Source: Cornus controversa
Taxonomy: Eukaryota > Streptophyta > Magnoliopsida > Cornales > Cornaceae
NCBI GenBank assembly: GCA_026545225.1
Contig: CM048852.1
Span: 58,535,146 to 58,599,145, forward strand
Reading direction: 5' to 3'
DNA length: 64,000 nt
Of the stretch, positions 36,219 through 48,309 are shown piece after piece. Below the pieces are notes generated by a model, which did no database searches, was not told the origin of the DNA, and worked only from the letters and a program-made list of their open reading frames with translations. The position numbers and the translations under genes are program-made. Position 1 is the stretch's first letter; every line of letters begins with the position of its first letter.

Positions 36219-36602
36219 TTTATTTTAGGGTAACGTGCAAAAAAAAATAAAAATCCCACTGTATAAAAAGTGTGTAGACTCCTCTATTGTTCGCAAAACC
36301 CATTACATTTTTAAATTTGTACAAATAAGAACAAATCATGAAGTGGAGAGAAATTGAACAATGAAATAACTAACGTATTCTTACTTAATAAAATAAAAAA
36401 ATCAAAAAAGGCAAAATGTGAAATGACAAAAATGGTACTTTGGGATTTTCTAAAAAAATTGAGATCACTATATGCAATTGGAGACAATTTGCTCCAAATT
36501 TTGAAATTTTAGGGATTTATATACACATACCAAATAGCAAGGGTATTTTTTTGCACATTTTCTATATAACGGAATTTTTTTTGCACTTTATCCTTTATTT
36601 TA
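36219..36602. mobile_element. Mutator-like MITE with perfect 9-bp target duplication
   Basis: The element 36228-36593 (366 bp) starts GGGTAACGTGCAAAAA and ends TTTTTTGCACTTTATCC. It is flanked by identical TTTATTTTA (36219-36227 and 36594-36602). Terminal inverted similarity is imperfect and A-rich. No coding content. Confidence 0.75.
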
Positions 36603-37081
36603 TTCTTAATCTCTCCTTCAAACATTCATTATTATTCATATGTTTTTAGTTACTCCTATTATCTATTTCAAACATTCATTATTTAATGATGAATTTTTTT
36701 TCAGTAGAGTCCCTTCTTATTAAGATACTAAAAAAATCACATTTTTTACAATATTCTCAAATTTAAATAAACTTACATTCAATTATTGAAGTTACTAGTT
36801 TCAAAAAAGAGAAGCAAAATATATGAAGTAATAATAAATTGAAAATAGTTTAAATAATTCTTGATTGTTTATGGATTATACTGCATAAATTAATGTGTTA
36901 CAATACATTTCTCTACAAATAGTGAATTTTAAATAAATTTTCAAATATTTTAGAAAATTATTAAGTTCTGTGGCAATTATAACTATGCAACTTTTTATTA
37001 TTATTGTAATTTATAACAGTTACAAAATTAGGGATGAAGAAAATAAATTCAAATTTTAATAAGAAAAGGGCAATATGCATT
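36603..37081. other. AT-rich intergenic, nothing recognised
   Basis: Very AT-rich, no gene and no paired ends seen. Confidence 0.5.
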
Positions 37082-37925
37082 TCAAATAGAATATGTTAAT
37101 AGTAAAAAATATATTACTCATAGAATTCTGAATTTAGGTAAAAATATTATTAAAAGTAGAACTTTATTATTTCAATAAATAATTTTAGTAACTTATCCAT
37201 TCTTATAATTTAAAAGTTCAAAATATCAATATTAATGTTAATGTTCATCAAGAGGAAATGAGGAATCCTTTAAACAATTTCGTGTGGACAAGGTTAGGTT
37301 TATCTAGAGTCTTCAATTCAGAGGTGGATAATGTTTTTATTATTATTATTTGTTTATGGACGCAAAATTGAGGTCAACGGTAGGGGTGGCAAAATTAGAC
37401 ATGACATGACAACACGACACGAATACGACACGTGTTAAGTAAGTTTGGATTTGAGGTAAACTGGCAGGTTTAATAAATGGGTCAACATGAACACAAATTG
37501 AAAATTTTCAAATAGAAAATGTTAATAGTAAAAAATATATTACTAATAGAATTCTGAATTTAGGTGAAAATATTATTAAAAGTAGAACTTTATTATTTCA
37601 ATAAATACTTTTAGAACTTATCCATCCTTACAATTTAAAAGTTCAAAATATCAATATTACTGTTAATGTTCATTAAGAGGAAATGAGGAATCCTTTAAAC
37701 AATTTCGTGTGGACAAGGTTAGGTTTGTTAAGGGTTTTCAATTCAGAGGTGGAAAATTCTTTTATTTTTATTTTTATGTTTATTTATGGACTCAATATTG
37801 AGGTCGACAGTAGGGGTGCCAAAATTAGACATGACACGACAACACGACATGTGTTAAGCCGGTTCGGGTTTGAGATAAACCGACACGTTTAATAAATGGG
37901 TCGACACGAACACGAACACGACATG
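37082..37925 (+). repeat. about 425-bp tandem duplication, two copies
   Basis: Copy A is about 37082-37506 and copy B about 37507-37925. For instance AGGAATCCTTTAAACAATTT occurs at 37261 and 37686. Identity is high but not perfect. Each copy ends with the left part of a hAT-like MITE; only copy B is joined to the rest of it. Confidence 0.85.
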
Positions 37926-38413
37926 CAAAAATTGAATTGGGTTTGGGATTATGCTATCTAACTCGCGACATGATTACAACATGATTACGACATGAGGCTA
38001 TAAATGCAAGGATGAGATTGTTATGGTGTCTTCCCAATTGTTGAATCACCTTAGTATATTTTTTAGTTTATATATAGATACAAAATTTATAATATACTTT
38101 GATTTTAGGATTTATGTATTGATATGCACTTTATTTTTTATATGATCTTCAGAGAGATTTTTAAAAGTGAAGAAACTCATATGATATAAGTTAAACGGAT
38201 TAAAAAGGTTATTAAAACAGTGTCATTATAGAACATTTTTATTAAACGGGTTATACGGGTCGATACGAGTAACACGTTTAATAAACGAGTTGGATTAGTG
38301 TTGATGGTCTCTAACAGGATTACTAAATGGATCGGGTTAGAATTGAGCTGTTTAGTAGAATACTAATAGATAAACACAACAAGAGAACACGAATTGTCAC
38401 CCCTAGTCGACGT
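37803..38413. mobile_element. hAT-like MITE
   Basis: The element 37811-38405 begins TAGGGGTGCCAAAATTAG and ends AATTGTCACCCCTA, a short terminal inverted repeat of the TAGGGGTG type common in plant hAT elements. Flanks GTCGACAG and GTCGACGT fit a diverged 8-bp duplication. Subterminal ACACGACA/CGACACG words recur. No transposase. Confidence 0.68.
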
Positions 38414-38454
38414 GGCTAGGATCGTAAAATGATTTACGAAAAATTTGTGGGTAA

Positions 38455-39088
38455 GTTGTTTTGGGGTAAAGTGCTAAAACCCACATTGTAGTTTAAAAAG
38501 TGTCCAAAAAATTTTTTTCATGTTCACTTTCCTCTAATTTATATTTGGTATAAATAAGTTATTCTAAGGTAAAAACACTCTTTAATACCAATTTTATCCT
38601 TTTTAGATTTTTTTTAAAACTTATATATATCTATATATTTTAGAATGAACAGTACCTAAAAATGCAGATTTGTTTCTTGAAAAAAAATGCTGAATTTTGT
38701 TTTTAAAAAAGTGCTGATTTTTTTTATATATATAGAAAAAGTGCTAGATTTTATTTTATTTTTTGAAAAACAGTGCTGAAATATTTGTTTTTTTATAGAA
38801 AAAATAGTGCTGTAATTTTATTTTTTATTTTTGAAAAAAAAAGTAGTGCTGTTTTTTTTTTAGAAAATAAATTTTTTTATGAACAATATTGTTCTTTCTT
38901 AAATATATATATAGATAAGTTTTTTTAAAAATTCAAAAATGGTAAAATTGGTATTAAAGAGTGTTTTTAGCTCAGAATGACTTTTTTGCACCAAATACAA
39001 ACTATAGGGAGGAATGTGAACATGAAGAAAGGTTTTTGCATACTTTTCAAAATACAGGGGAGTTTTATGCACTTTACCTGTTGTTTTT
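38455..39088. mobile_element. Mutator-like MITE with internal AGTGCTG repeats
   Basis: The element 38464-39079 has inverted arms of about 170 bp (GGGTAAAGTGCTAAAAC... and GCATAAAAC... inverted), sharing AAAAACACTCTTTAATACCA. The flanking 9-bp duplication is GTTGTTTTG / GTTGTTTTT. The centre (38660-38880) has five to six degenerate units built on AAAAAGTGCTGA(A/T)TTTT. No coding content. Confidence 0.8.
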
Positions 39089-39351
39089 GTAAGACTTTGG
39101 AAAAATATCTTACTCTTGGTTTTAGGGCAACCAAATCCAGGAAATGATAAAAATATTTTGTTATGTTAAAACAAATGGAGTAATAGAACTCATGTGTTCG
39201 ACTCCATTTATATGGGAGTAATGCAATAATGATAGATGAAATAAAATTAAATTGTCAATACTACTTTGAGAAGGTGTTCTTTTGCATAAATGGTTAAAGC
39301 TCTCGTGATGTTGCACATAGGTTGAAATTAATTATTGAGTGAGGTATTCAC
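39089..39351. other. short intergenic stretch
   Basis: Nothing recognised. Confidence 0.4.
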
Positions 39352-41010
39352 TTAGAGCATCCACGTTGGCTTCTCTAAGAGTTGGCTCTCGAGATTTGCC
39401 ACGTCATAAATTTGGAGAGCCACGTCAGCTTTTTGGAATATCCAAATTTTGGCTAACGGAGGCTCCACATTGAACTTTCAAGATTTTCACTAGCCAAAAA
39501 TAATAATATTTTAATAAATTTTTTATTTTTTATTTTATTAAAATTTAAATTTTTGTAAATTATGTTTTACTTTATTATGGATATCCATTATGGATTAAAC
39601 AAAAGACAATATAAAGTTTAAACAATACCATATCTATTATGAATTAAACAAATGACAACATAAAGTTTAAACAATACAATATCCATTATGAATTAAACAA
39701 AAGACAACATTAAGTTTAAACAATGCAATATAAATTTCATGGCAATTGTACAAATTCTATGGATTGCTTGAGGCAAAGTGTGCACATATATCCTTCAGTA
39801 TTTCCATTTGTCGCTTGATAAGCTATGCTTTCCCTGTTTCTATTGGCATTGATTCTAGATTTGTTTACATCAGCTCTTGTTCTTTGTCTCTTTGTTTTGT
39901 TTCAAACTTTTTGAATAAGCGTGTCCCTTTTTCTATTTTTGCATCCATAAATTTTTAGAATATGACTCAATTTTGGCTATTACTTAATCAAAACTAATAA
40001 TGAATGAAGACTGTAATATGTCGAAAGTTTAAGATTTAATCTTATTTCGACTCTACTTCGCCGTTTTGCGTTCTAGTGATCGTTGTAATGGTTGAAATTC
40101 TGTCATACTGGGTGAATCATCTAACATGCCAAACTGTGCCGATTCTTCAATTAAACTTGTTGTCAGCGCTACATTACTTGATGGAGTTGATGGGTCTGAA
40201 TAAGCAGCAGGCTCATTAACATCAATGTTGATTCTACCACTCCTCTTCTTCAGTATATGTTTATTTTTCATTCTCCCATGTTCGACACAATGTGAATGCC
40301 ATTTTGAAGTGTTTTTGAAAATGTTTCTCGCATTCTTTAGCATGGAACAAATGTTTAGCTGTTATAATCTAAAATAAAGTATTGCACAATAATTAGAATC
40401 GAAATGTTTAAAATAATTACGAATTAAATTTATTACAATAAAAAATTTACTGTATCATCATTGTTTAATCACTTATTTAATTCATTACAATCGTAGCCAA
40501 GCATTCAAAAAATTTGTTAATTCTTTGTTGGAGGTTGGACCAACGATTTGTCAAACTATTGGAATTTTGGATAGTTGGAACACCAAGTTGTTCTTTAGAT
40601 TTTTCGTGAATTCTTTGCCATATAGTCGACCTCTGATCGTTTGCGGCAATTACCACATTAGAGCTAACGGTCAATCACACATAACATAATGTCTCATTTT
40701 CGGCCGTGGACCAATTAGGATTCCAGTCGACCGATTACTTTCTGGAAGATGTGGCATTATTATTTCGTACACTCAGGTGAATAATATTGGGGTAGTTGAC
40801 TGATGAAAATTGAAATTCTCCAACAAAAATCCATAAGATTAGTCATATGGGAAAAAATTAACATTTAATTGGGGGTTGTAGTTGTAATATGGTGGTGGAG
40901 GATCCATGAAATTGGATTAGTAATGAAAAAATAGCATTAAAAAAATAAAAGATTCGTAGCTTTAAGGAGAGAATATAAATATTTGGATGTGAGATGGTAG
41001 GAATTGATGG
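39352..41010 (-). mobile_element. second PIF/Harbinger remnant, ORF1 only
   Basis: The left (3') terminus begins GAGCATCCACGTTGGC, a typical Harbinger end. On the minus strand ORF1 is readable in pieces: an MDPPPPYYNYN start near 40905, NPNWSTAENETLCYV, IAANDQRSTIWQRIHEKSKE, QNSNSLTNRWSNLQQRINKF and KNTSKWHSHCVEHGRMKNKH. No transposase is found. Its leader (AATCCAATTTCATGGAT) nearly equals that of the element at 28425. A minisatellite at 39585-39735 (about 49-bp units, CATTATGAATTAAACAAA) is the inverse of the one at 30040-30195. It is a broken, internally deleted relative. Confidence 0.7.
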
Positions 41011-41029
41011 ATTTACAGAGGTAAAAGAA

Positions 41030-41220
41030 GATCAAGCATTTGTGTTCCAAGTTGCAACTGGATTCTCTGCAGCGGGTTCCTAGGAGGGCTAATGGTGTGG
41101 CAAATGCCTTAGCTAAGTGAGTAAGTGGGCTTTCTAGTCCAAGGGTCTTTCTGTGTACAGCTCGAATTGGCCTCAAGACTCGAGAGCTTGCTCAAGCCTT
41201 GGCCTTTGTTTGTATATGTG
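41030..41220 (+). mobile_element. retroelement RNase H fragment
   Basis: A short frame reads LQRVPRRANGVANALAK and VSGLSSPRVFLCTAR. The VPR..N..A.ALAK motif is the end of the retroelement RNase H domain. It is a small broken relic of undetermined class. Confidence 0.45.
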
Positions 41221-41460
41221 AGAAGTGTACCATTCTTTGCCATATAGTTGTCCTTGTTTGATTCACAGATTTTAAATAAGAGAGAAAAAATTAATGGAGA
41301 TTTTCCTCGTACTTGTTCTTTTTCTTTTTTACAAAAAAATTATAAATTAATACTTTGTGAATAAAATCTTGATAATATGTGAATAAAAACTTTACCATAC
41401 CCAAAAATAAAAATTATAAATTAATAATTCTCCCTTCCTTTCTTTTCGAGGCAACCTAAA

Positions 41461-41496
<36 letters not shown>

Positions 41497-42560
41497 CATA
41501 AATAAATCAGTTAAGCAGTTAACTATAAGATACTATTAAAAGAGTAAATAAATAATAATAAAAAAAGACATGCTCTTTTTTAGGAGTTAATGGGTCTACT
41601 CGGGCTGGGCTATAGGGACCTAGGCTTGGCCCAATAGGTAATCGAGACAGCCCAATCCCCCATCCAAGAAAAATCCTTTTAACTCCATGCCTAAATGAAG
41701 TATCTGCTTTAATTTTATCCCCTTTCTTGTCTTTTTTTTTTGTTTTTAACTGAGAAATTACAAAAATAAAAGCTGAGAAAAACAAGAACATATTTTTCAT
41801 AGTAGAAGTTATTTAATTTGAATTTTAAAAAATAAATAAATACTAAAACATTTTCATTGCATTTCAGAATGCAAAAACTTTCATATAAACAAGAATATAT
41901 ATATATATATATATATATAAACAAAACTATATAAACGTGTAACGAAAGGATAAGAGCAAGGGACACTCTTATCCTTGCAATCTGAATTTAAAGATGAAAT
42001 CGATAAAAGGCAGGTCAAGCAATCATTTGGCACAACCACTAAAAAATTGCCACTGGGATAAGAAAAGCTATTCGCAAATCCTACTTTTGACTTTTAGAAA
42101 GACAGAAGATCATATTCTACTATACGTGGCTGGAATCCTATTGTAGTGACCAAAAGTTGGAAATTCTATGGATATTCTTTATTTTTTATTCTTCATCAAA
42201 ATAAAAGTGAGGATGGATTGGATTTAAATTATTGTGGCTTTAAAAATGAATAATTACTACTTTTGCTAGGATATTTACTAATGAGTGATGAAAGTACCTA
42301 TATGACATTTAAGAAAATTAATTAAATGTTTAATTGTTATTATTGCCATGATCATTATTAGTTTAATTCTGTCTCATTATATTTTGTAGTGAAATCTGGT
42401 AAAATATTTATGTCATTGTCGATTTAACACATTCCCATCTACATGAAATTATGCGATAAATATCAAAAACATTATTAGAAGTAAAGATTTAATCCTATTT
42501 TTTGGTACAAAGAACAAAATGTAATATGTAGTGAAATGAAAATGATGCAAAATTTACATT
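41221..42560. other. intergenic with microsatellites
   Basis: It holds an AG run (about 41465-41492) and a TA run (about 41894-41919). The rest is AT-rich without a supported gene. Confidence 0.5.
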
Positions 42561-42569
42561 CTATTATAG

Positions 42570-43056
42570 GACTGGAAATGAATTGAGTCGAGTTTAAGCC
42601 TGAACAGGCTCAAACTCATTTGTTTGTGGACTCGGCTCGGGTTTGTGACGAGCTCGAAAAGTTGAGCGCAGACTCGGCTCATCATTATTTTGAGGAGCTT
42701 AATAACAAAAAATTTGTTCAGGCTCGATTTAAACTCATGTTCAAGATTATTTTGAAACCGAAAGCCTTTATCTCATTCATGCACATAACCGAGCCTATAC
42801 AAGCATTAATATGTTTACGAGCTTACGAGTCTAAAAGAGCCCTATAGTTCACAAATATAAATAAACCTAAAACGAGCTCATGCTCTTGAGCCTACATGAG
42901 TCGAGTCCTATACTGTTCGAGATCTACTCGTTTATTATAGAGTCTAAAAATCGAACTCGAGCTCAGATCGTTTGTTTAACGAACGAGTCCGAACCAAGTT
43001 CTTAACGAGCTCAATTCGAGCCCATTCGCAAATAATTCAGTTCATTTACGGCTCTA
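42570..43056. mobile_element. probable hAT-like MITE with GAGCTCG subterminal repeats
   Basis: The ends are imperfect inverted copies: GGACTGGAAATGAATTGAG at left and, inverted, GAGCCGTAAATGAACTGAA at right. The interior repeats GAGCTCG, CGAGCTC and GGCTCGGGTTT-like words in both orientations, a well-known plant MITE texture. The target duplication is not convincing. No coding. Confidence 0.5.
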
Positions 43057-44846
43057 ATTATAAATAAAGAATGATACAGGAATAAATTTATATTTTAAAC
43101 AAAGACCGGGCATTCCAAGAAGTCATTTTGAAACTGAAAGCTTTTAGATTCCCTTCTTCAATGGAAATTGCATGAATTCCAAGTATGCAAGCACTTCAAA
43201 TAGACGAACTGGATCCAAAAGAAAATGAGAGGGGTAATGCTATTCAGGCATAATTCTTAGGTAGAATTCATAGGCAGAAACTTTTAGATCAATTAGATGT
43301 ATGTGGTAAACCCCACCACATATACTTACCATGCATCAAATGGCTGTAAATATTTCTGCTTACGAATTCTGCCTGAGTAGCATTACCCAAATGAGAGAGA
43401 TAGTCAACAGAATATGTTGCATTGCAGTGTCAAACTTCAGCACTTGTCATTGGTCAAAGTTCCAAGTCTCGTGATCTCATCTGTTAATAAACTCATTTTC
43501 GTCTTTTCTTATAATTTTATGAGTAAGTTTATAAAGAGAGCTCAGAGCTGTGAAACTTTTTTTCTATAACCTGTTAGATTGACAAATTTATCATATATAT
43601 AAATATATATATATTGACTCTTTACAAATTTCAAAAACTGTCTAAACTCAGTATTTAATAAAAAAAACTCATCACTTTTGTCATAAAAAGACGGCTAATT
43701 TACTATGAATAAAAATTACTTTAGTATGCTTTTCTGACAATAACCTTTTTTTCCCCTTATACGTACTATTTTACAATTAAAATCTTTTTAGTGAGAAGAA
43801 GAAAAGAAATCAAATTTGTTTACAGCGAGTTGACTCTTTTTTCGAATGCTAGATAAAAGTCTTTGTTAAGTTGTAATGAATATTATGATGCTTAAAACAT
43901 GCGGCTCTGTTTTCGTTTCTTTTTGTCTCAACAAGTCAAACTTTTTTGGAGAGATTAATTCTTTAGAGTATGATGACGTTTGACAAAATAAAAAATTTAA
44001 TTATAATGAAATTAGTATCAAAAGATAAATTGAAATCCACCATTCACTAAGCTTATTTAGCATATGGTTTAGAAAGAACACAAGGGACCTCTCTCTTTTC
44101 TAGTGGAAATGAAAGAAACATATTACTATATACATGCACCATTCATAGGCGAGGGGACCTTGAGATGAACATATAAGACTACACAAATATATATATACAT
44201 GCATATATAGATAGCAAGTGTGTGTTTAAGGGAAAGGAGGTTTGTTTTTCATAACTTTCTTAGTGAACCCTCCAAAATTTGTTGATGACAAAGGATTTTC
44301 TCGGCAAACAATCACACCAACCCACTTGAAAAATGAATTGGATTCATGTCACTGTCATCCAAGGAAATAACAAATGAAGTTATGCCATAATTAATACTTC
44401 CAAAAGTTGTTCGATAAGAAGTCAAATCCTCTACAATGCATGTCCCTACAATATTACAGTACAACAAAAAAGAACATCTAACCAATTTTCTATTTTTCAT
44501 TCATGTTTTAAATGTTTTACAACAAAGTGTGTGATCTGGTGAAAATGCACTTATTTTGTGCAAACTTTATGTCTTCCAGTGTGACTATGAAAAAGGATAA
44601 AATTAAATGTTTTCTAGAGAGAATATCAAATGGATGGGTGCAAATTATGGTTTTCTAAATACCCACCTCCAAGTTCCAGTGAAGAAGTCTACTCTACACA
44701 GAAAGTTCAAAAGCTTTCACCTTCCAATATTGGTATCGCCATACTTGACGCTCAGACAGGTTAGGCCATAGTAAGCCGGATAGTTATTCCATAATGTGGA
44801 AGAAACTCGGGAAGTTATTGAAACCAAGTCTGCAAAAATATAGAAG
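43057..44846. other. intergenic and 3' flank of the MED26 gene
   Basis: AT-rich with no supported gene. A few hundred bases nearest 44846 are probably MED26 3' UTR. Confidence 0.5.
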
Positions 44847-47800
44847 CTAGCGACGTCCACTTGCCCCATTCCAATTGTGCCTCCCAGGTCGCACATGTGG
44901 ATTTTTATGGCCAAGCCCCTGCTTAGGGAGATCATGCAACTCCATAACCTGTATCATCCGTTGCCTCTTGGCTGTTCAATCAAAAATTACAACACATCAT
45001 CAGATAAAATTGATACTAGTTATATCTTTGAATCTTCCAAATTAATGAAGACAAGGTCTTGAATCTCAACGTTGCATATTTTCTATTGAGAGCCATTTCA
45101 AAGCCATCTGAGTTAAAGATATATATTCAGTCTATGATTCTCGGGGTTTGGCAAAAGAAGGAGACTTAAAAAAATGAAATCTATTTTGTGCCCAACAGGA
45201 TCTTAATTGACATAAAATCAAAACTTAATTCGTTTTAAGTTTCTAGGAAGACAAGCATACCATTCTCAGCTTGCTGGTACCGCTCTTCGAGCTTCCTCTT
45301 TGTTGCTTCAAGTTTCATCCTGACAGCAGCCTCATCTGAACACTTCAATTTCTAATCAAACGAAGTAAAAACAGTCAGATAAAATCAAATCACAGAGATG
45401 AGAACTACATGGCTTTTAGGTACTACTGATACCCACATCATACTGAGCAGCCAGTGGTTTCTTCTGGATTGCGACTTTGTCTGATTTTTGCTGGAATTTT
45501 GTCTCATTATTATTGACCTTTTGCACCACATTCAGTTTTGCTGGTCTCCCCGGCCCAGATTCAGTGTTTGAGTGCCTATGTGGTTTCACAGTAGCTGCTT
45601 GTTTCCTCACTACAGCCTCTTGTTTCTTCACTTGCTCACCCTTGTTGTTCTTGGCAGGAACCTTCGATTCATTGGGAAGCGGCTGCTTCCGCTTGGGAAC
45701 ATTTTGCTTCTCCATCGATGGTTTTCTGCCATTTTCATGGTTCTTCTTGAATTCCCCACCATTTCGAGGATCTGAAACAACATCCCCATTCAGAGTCATG
45801 AATCTCAAAGAAGTGGGGAATTCAAATAGAGACCTGAACAGCAAAAGCTATACAAGAAAAATCACAAGGGATGACAAGTTCAACTCACTTCCATTATCAT
45901 CCATACAGTCAAAGAACTTCGCAGCACAGAGTCGAGGAACACAAACATAAACAAAATCCAATCAGTTAATGGCCACATATATAAAATAAAATAAATAAAA
46001 AATAACTCAATCAATTTTAAGTAAGAAGAAGAAAATAATATAGATACCTGAGAGAGCTCCATTGAAGTAGCCTGAACAGGCAGGAAAGCTCCTTCATCCA
46101 GTGGAGGTGAAGGGAGCCCTTCTTCTTCATCAACAACAGATGGGTTCACAGACTCTGGGGTACCCTCTGTACCTACAAGTAAATAAGTAACATACCACTT
46201 TTGAACCTGGTTTTAACAGAGCATGCAAAGACACAATATAATAAATATATTTATTAAGTACAAATTATTGACAAAATATATAATAAACCTACCTGCAATA
46301 GTTGCTGCAGCATTGACCCACTCATCAACCATATCCTTCCACATGCTGCATTTTACAACAATTAAATTAAATTTTCAGGGGATATGTTTTTGCTAATCTG
46401 GAACAGTTGATAGAAAAATTCTATGGAACATCTAACTATAGCTTATTACAAAGGAAGTGAACTGAATCCACCATACTCAATCAGAAAAAACAGGCAGAAA
46501 AACCAAATGAGCAATAAATTTCTAGATAACTTTTTAAACAAAGTCAAATTGAGCAAAATTTTCACTTGTGCTTCTGGTGAAACATGGGTAAGGAGTCGTG
46601 ACCCATGACTCATGCACATGGCAGAACTGAAGAATGCAATACAGCGAGGTTCATATAATGCTAAGAATTAGCTGACAAATGTGCAAATAAACCTATCATC
46701 AAAAAATATCTTCGCTGAATTTATAAGATAACAGAAGTGGGAGTAATTCTAGGAATGTGTTGATTCTGTGTCAACAAACATGACTTATTTCGCAATAAAT
46801 TTGAGATGCTACTTAATATATTACAAAGCATATGAGCAGATGCAGAAAAAAGTGCACAGATAGAGCAAATAGAATTATCAGTACTAACAAATTTAGAATC
46901 AGAAGAAACTAAAATTGGGTGTTGTGAAGTGGTATAGATCTCTGTTGATAAGCATGACAAACATAAGTATTTTTTTTCCCCAGAAGTGGCAATAATTCCA
47001 TGTTTATTTCCTCTTTTGACCACAATTAGAACATATAAACAGTATTTAAGAGGAGGAAAGAATTCATACTCGATGAGCGTCCGTGCAAGATGCCGAATCT
47101 GCTGCAACCCATGCTTTCGAAGACCATTAACAGCCTTTCCAATCTCTGTAGCCTGAGGTACAAAGAATCATATGCCCACATGTCAGTAGAAAACTTCAAA
47201 AAAGATTAAAGAGATGGTAACTGCTCCTAATTAAATGGCAACCAAAATTAGTGACTAACAAAAGATTCAGTTCAAACCTTCAGAGTATCCACAGACAATG
47301 CCATTAGTTGAAGCCTCCTCAGTGAGTCGCATAATACCGAATCAGACTGTCAGAAAAACCACCACCAATCAAAGACCAGATAACAAAAAGAAGCTAAATG
47401 GATCTATTCTTTACAAATTACTCAAAACTACAATCAAGCAATCTCCCATAACACGGCAGAATTCTTCAAAACCCACCTTAAAAAATCAACAGAACTACAG
47501 TATTTATTAATGGGTCAACAACAATGGTCTCAAAATTTCCAATCAACATCATTGGTCTCAAAATTTCCAAACTGTTCTACAAAAACAGATAAACCTTAAG
47601 TAGTAATAGAGGTGCTACTAGTAAATTAAAGAACAATATCCTATTTAACAGCAAAATTATTCAATACCCTTTTCAGAAAGCAGCAGAATTTCGCAATTTA
47701 TCAAAGTTAATTACCATCATAAGTGTGAAAACTTTCACTTGTGTACAAAAACAAAAATTTAGACTAGCAAGACAAAATGCTAATTGGTAACTAATTGAAC

Positions 47801-48309
47801 ATATACCAATAGAAGTAATAGAGATAAACCTCATCTTGACTGTTATCAAGAATTTCTTTGATCCTCAAGACCTCCCCAAAAATCTGACCCTCTTCTTCAA
47901 TCTCATCAGTCAATGCCTCGGCTTCTCCATAGCTGTAATTGCTATTCTGATTCATATTCATATCAACATGATCATCTCTATGACTATTCACTTTGCTCTC
48001 CTTACTACCACCAGCCTCAGATTTACACCTTTCTATATCAGACCCACTTTTACAACCTTCATCGTCGTCGTCGTCGTCATCGTCATCGTCATCTCCTGGC
48101 ACCGCCAACTCAATTCGATCGCACCCATAACACCGACCCAATTTACATGAAAATAAAGTCTCTGCAATTCGATCTCTTCTCAATCTAAGCTCCGTTGGGC
48201 AATCCAAAGCTGCCACCATAATAGCGTGCTCGATTATGTCGAATATATCAGAATTTGCAGTGCGAAAATAGTTTCTCCAGTTATCAACAGTTCCAGATTT
48301 CATAGCCAT
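44847..48309 (-). CDS. MED26: Mediator subunit 26-like protein (TFIIS N-terminal/LW domain)
   Basis: Nine exons on the minus strand: 47830-48309, 47278-47346, 47070-47152, 46293-46345, 46048-46172, 45889-45916, 45437-45771, 45261-45351, 44847-44971; 1389 bp, 462 residues, in phase. The N-terminus (MKSGTVDNWRNYFRTANSDI... CDRIELAVPG) is that of plant MED26a/b proteins. A run of 11 aspartates follows, then ALTDEIEEEGQIFGEVLRIK. The TFIIS N-terminal helical domain is about 160-235 (DSLRRLQLMALSVDTLKATE, IRHLARTLIDMWKDMVDEWV). Next come the conserved ESVNPSVVDEEEGLPSPPLD block, a basic low-complexity region, and a C-terminus ending PGRHNWNGASGRR. It is expected in nuclear Mediator, linking to elongation factors. 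Two nearby ATGs (48309, 48303) could start it. At5g05140 and At3g10820 are recalled homologues. Confidence 0.9.
48059..48095 (-). repeat. GAC/GAT trinucleotide run encoding poly-aspartate in MED26
   Basis: The plus strand reads TCGTCGTCGTCGTCATCG..., giving 11 consecutive Asp codons on the minus strand just after LAVPG. Confidence 0.85.

Noticed and set aside
45477-45950. 157-codon plus-strand frame rich in Phe, Leu and Ser
   Set aside because: It is the shadow of MED26 exons 6-7 on the opposite strand and crosses intron sequence.
47913-48188. Plus-strand Arg/His-rich frame opposite MED26 exon 1
   Set aside because: It is the complement of the poly-Asp and Ser/Asn-rich coding sequence; MED26 has clear homology.
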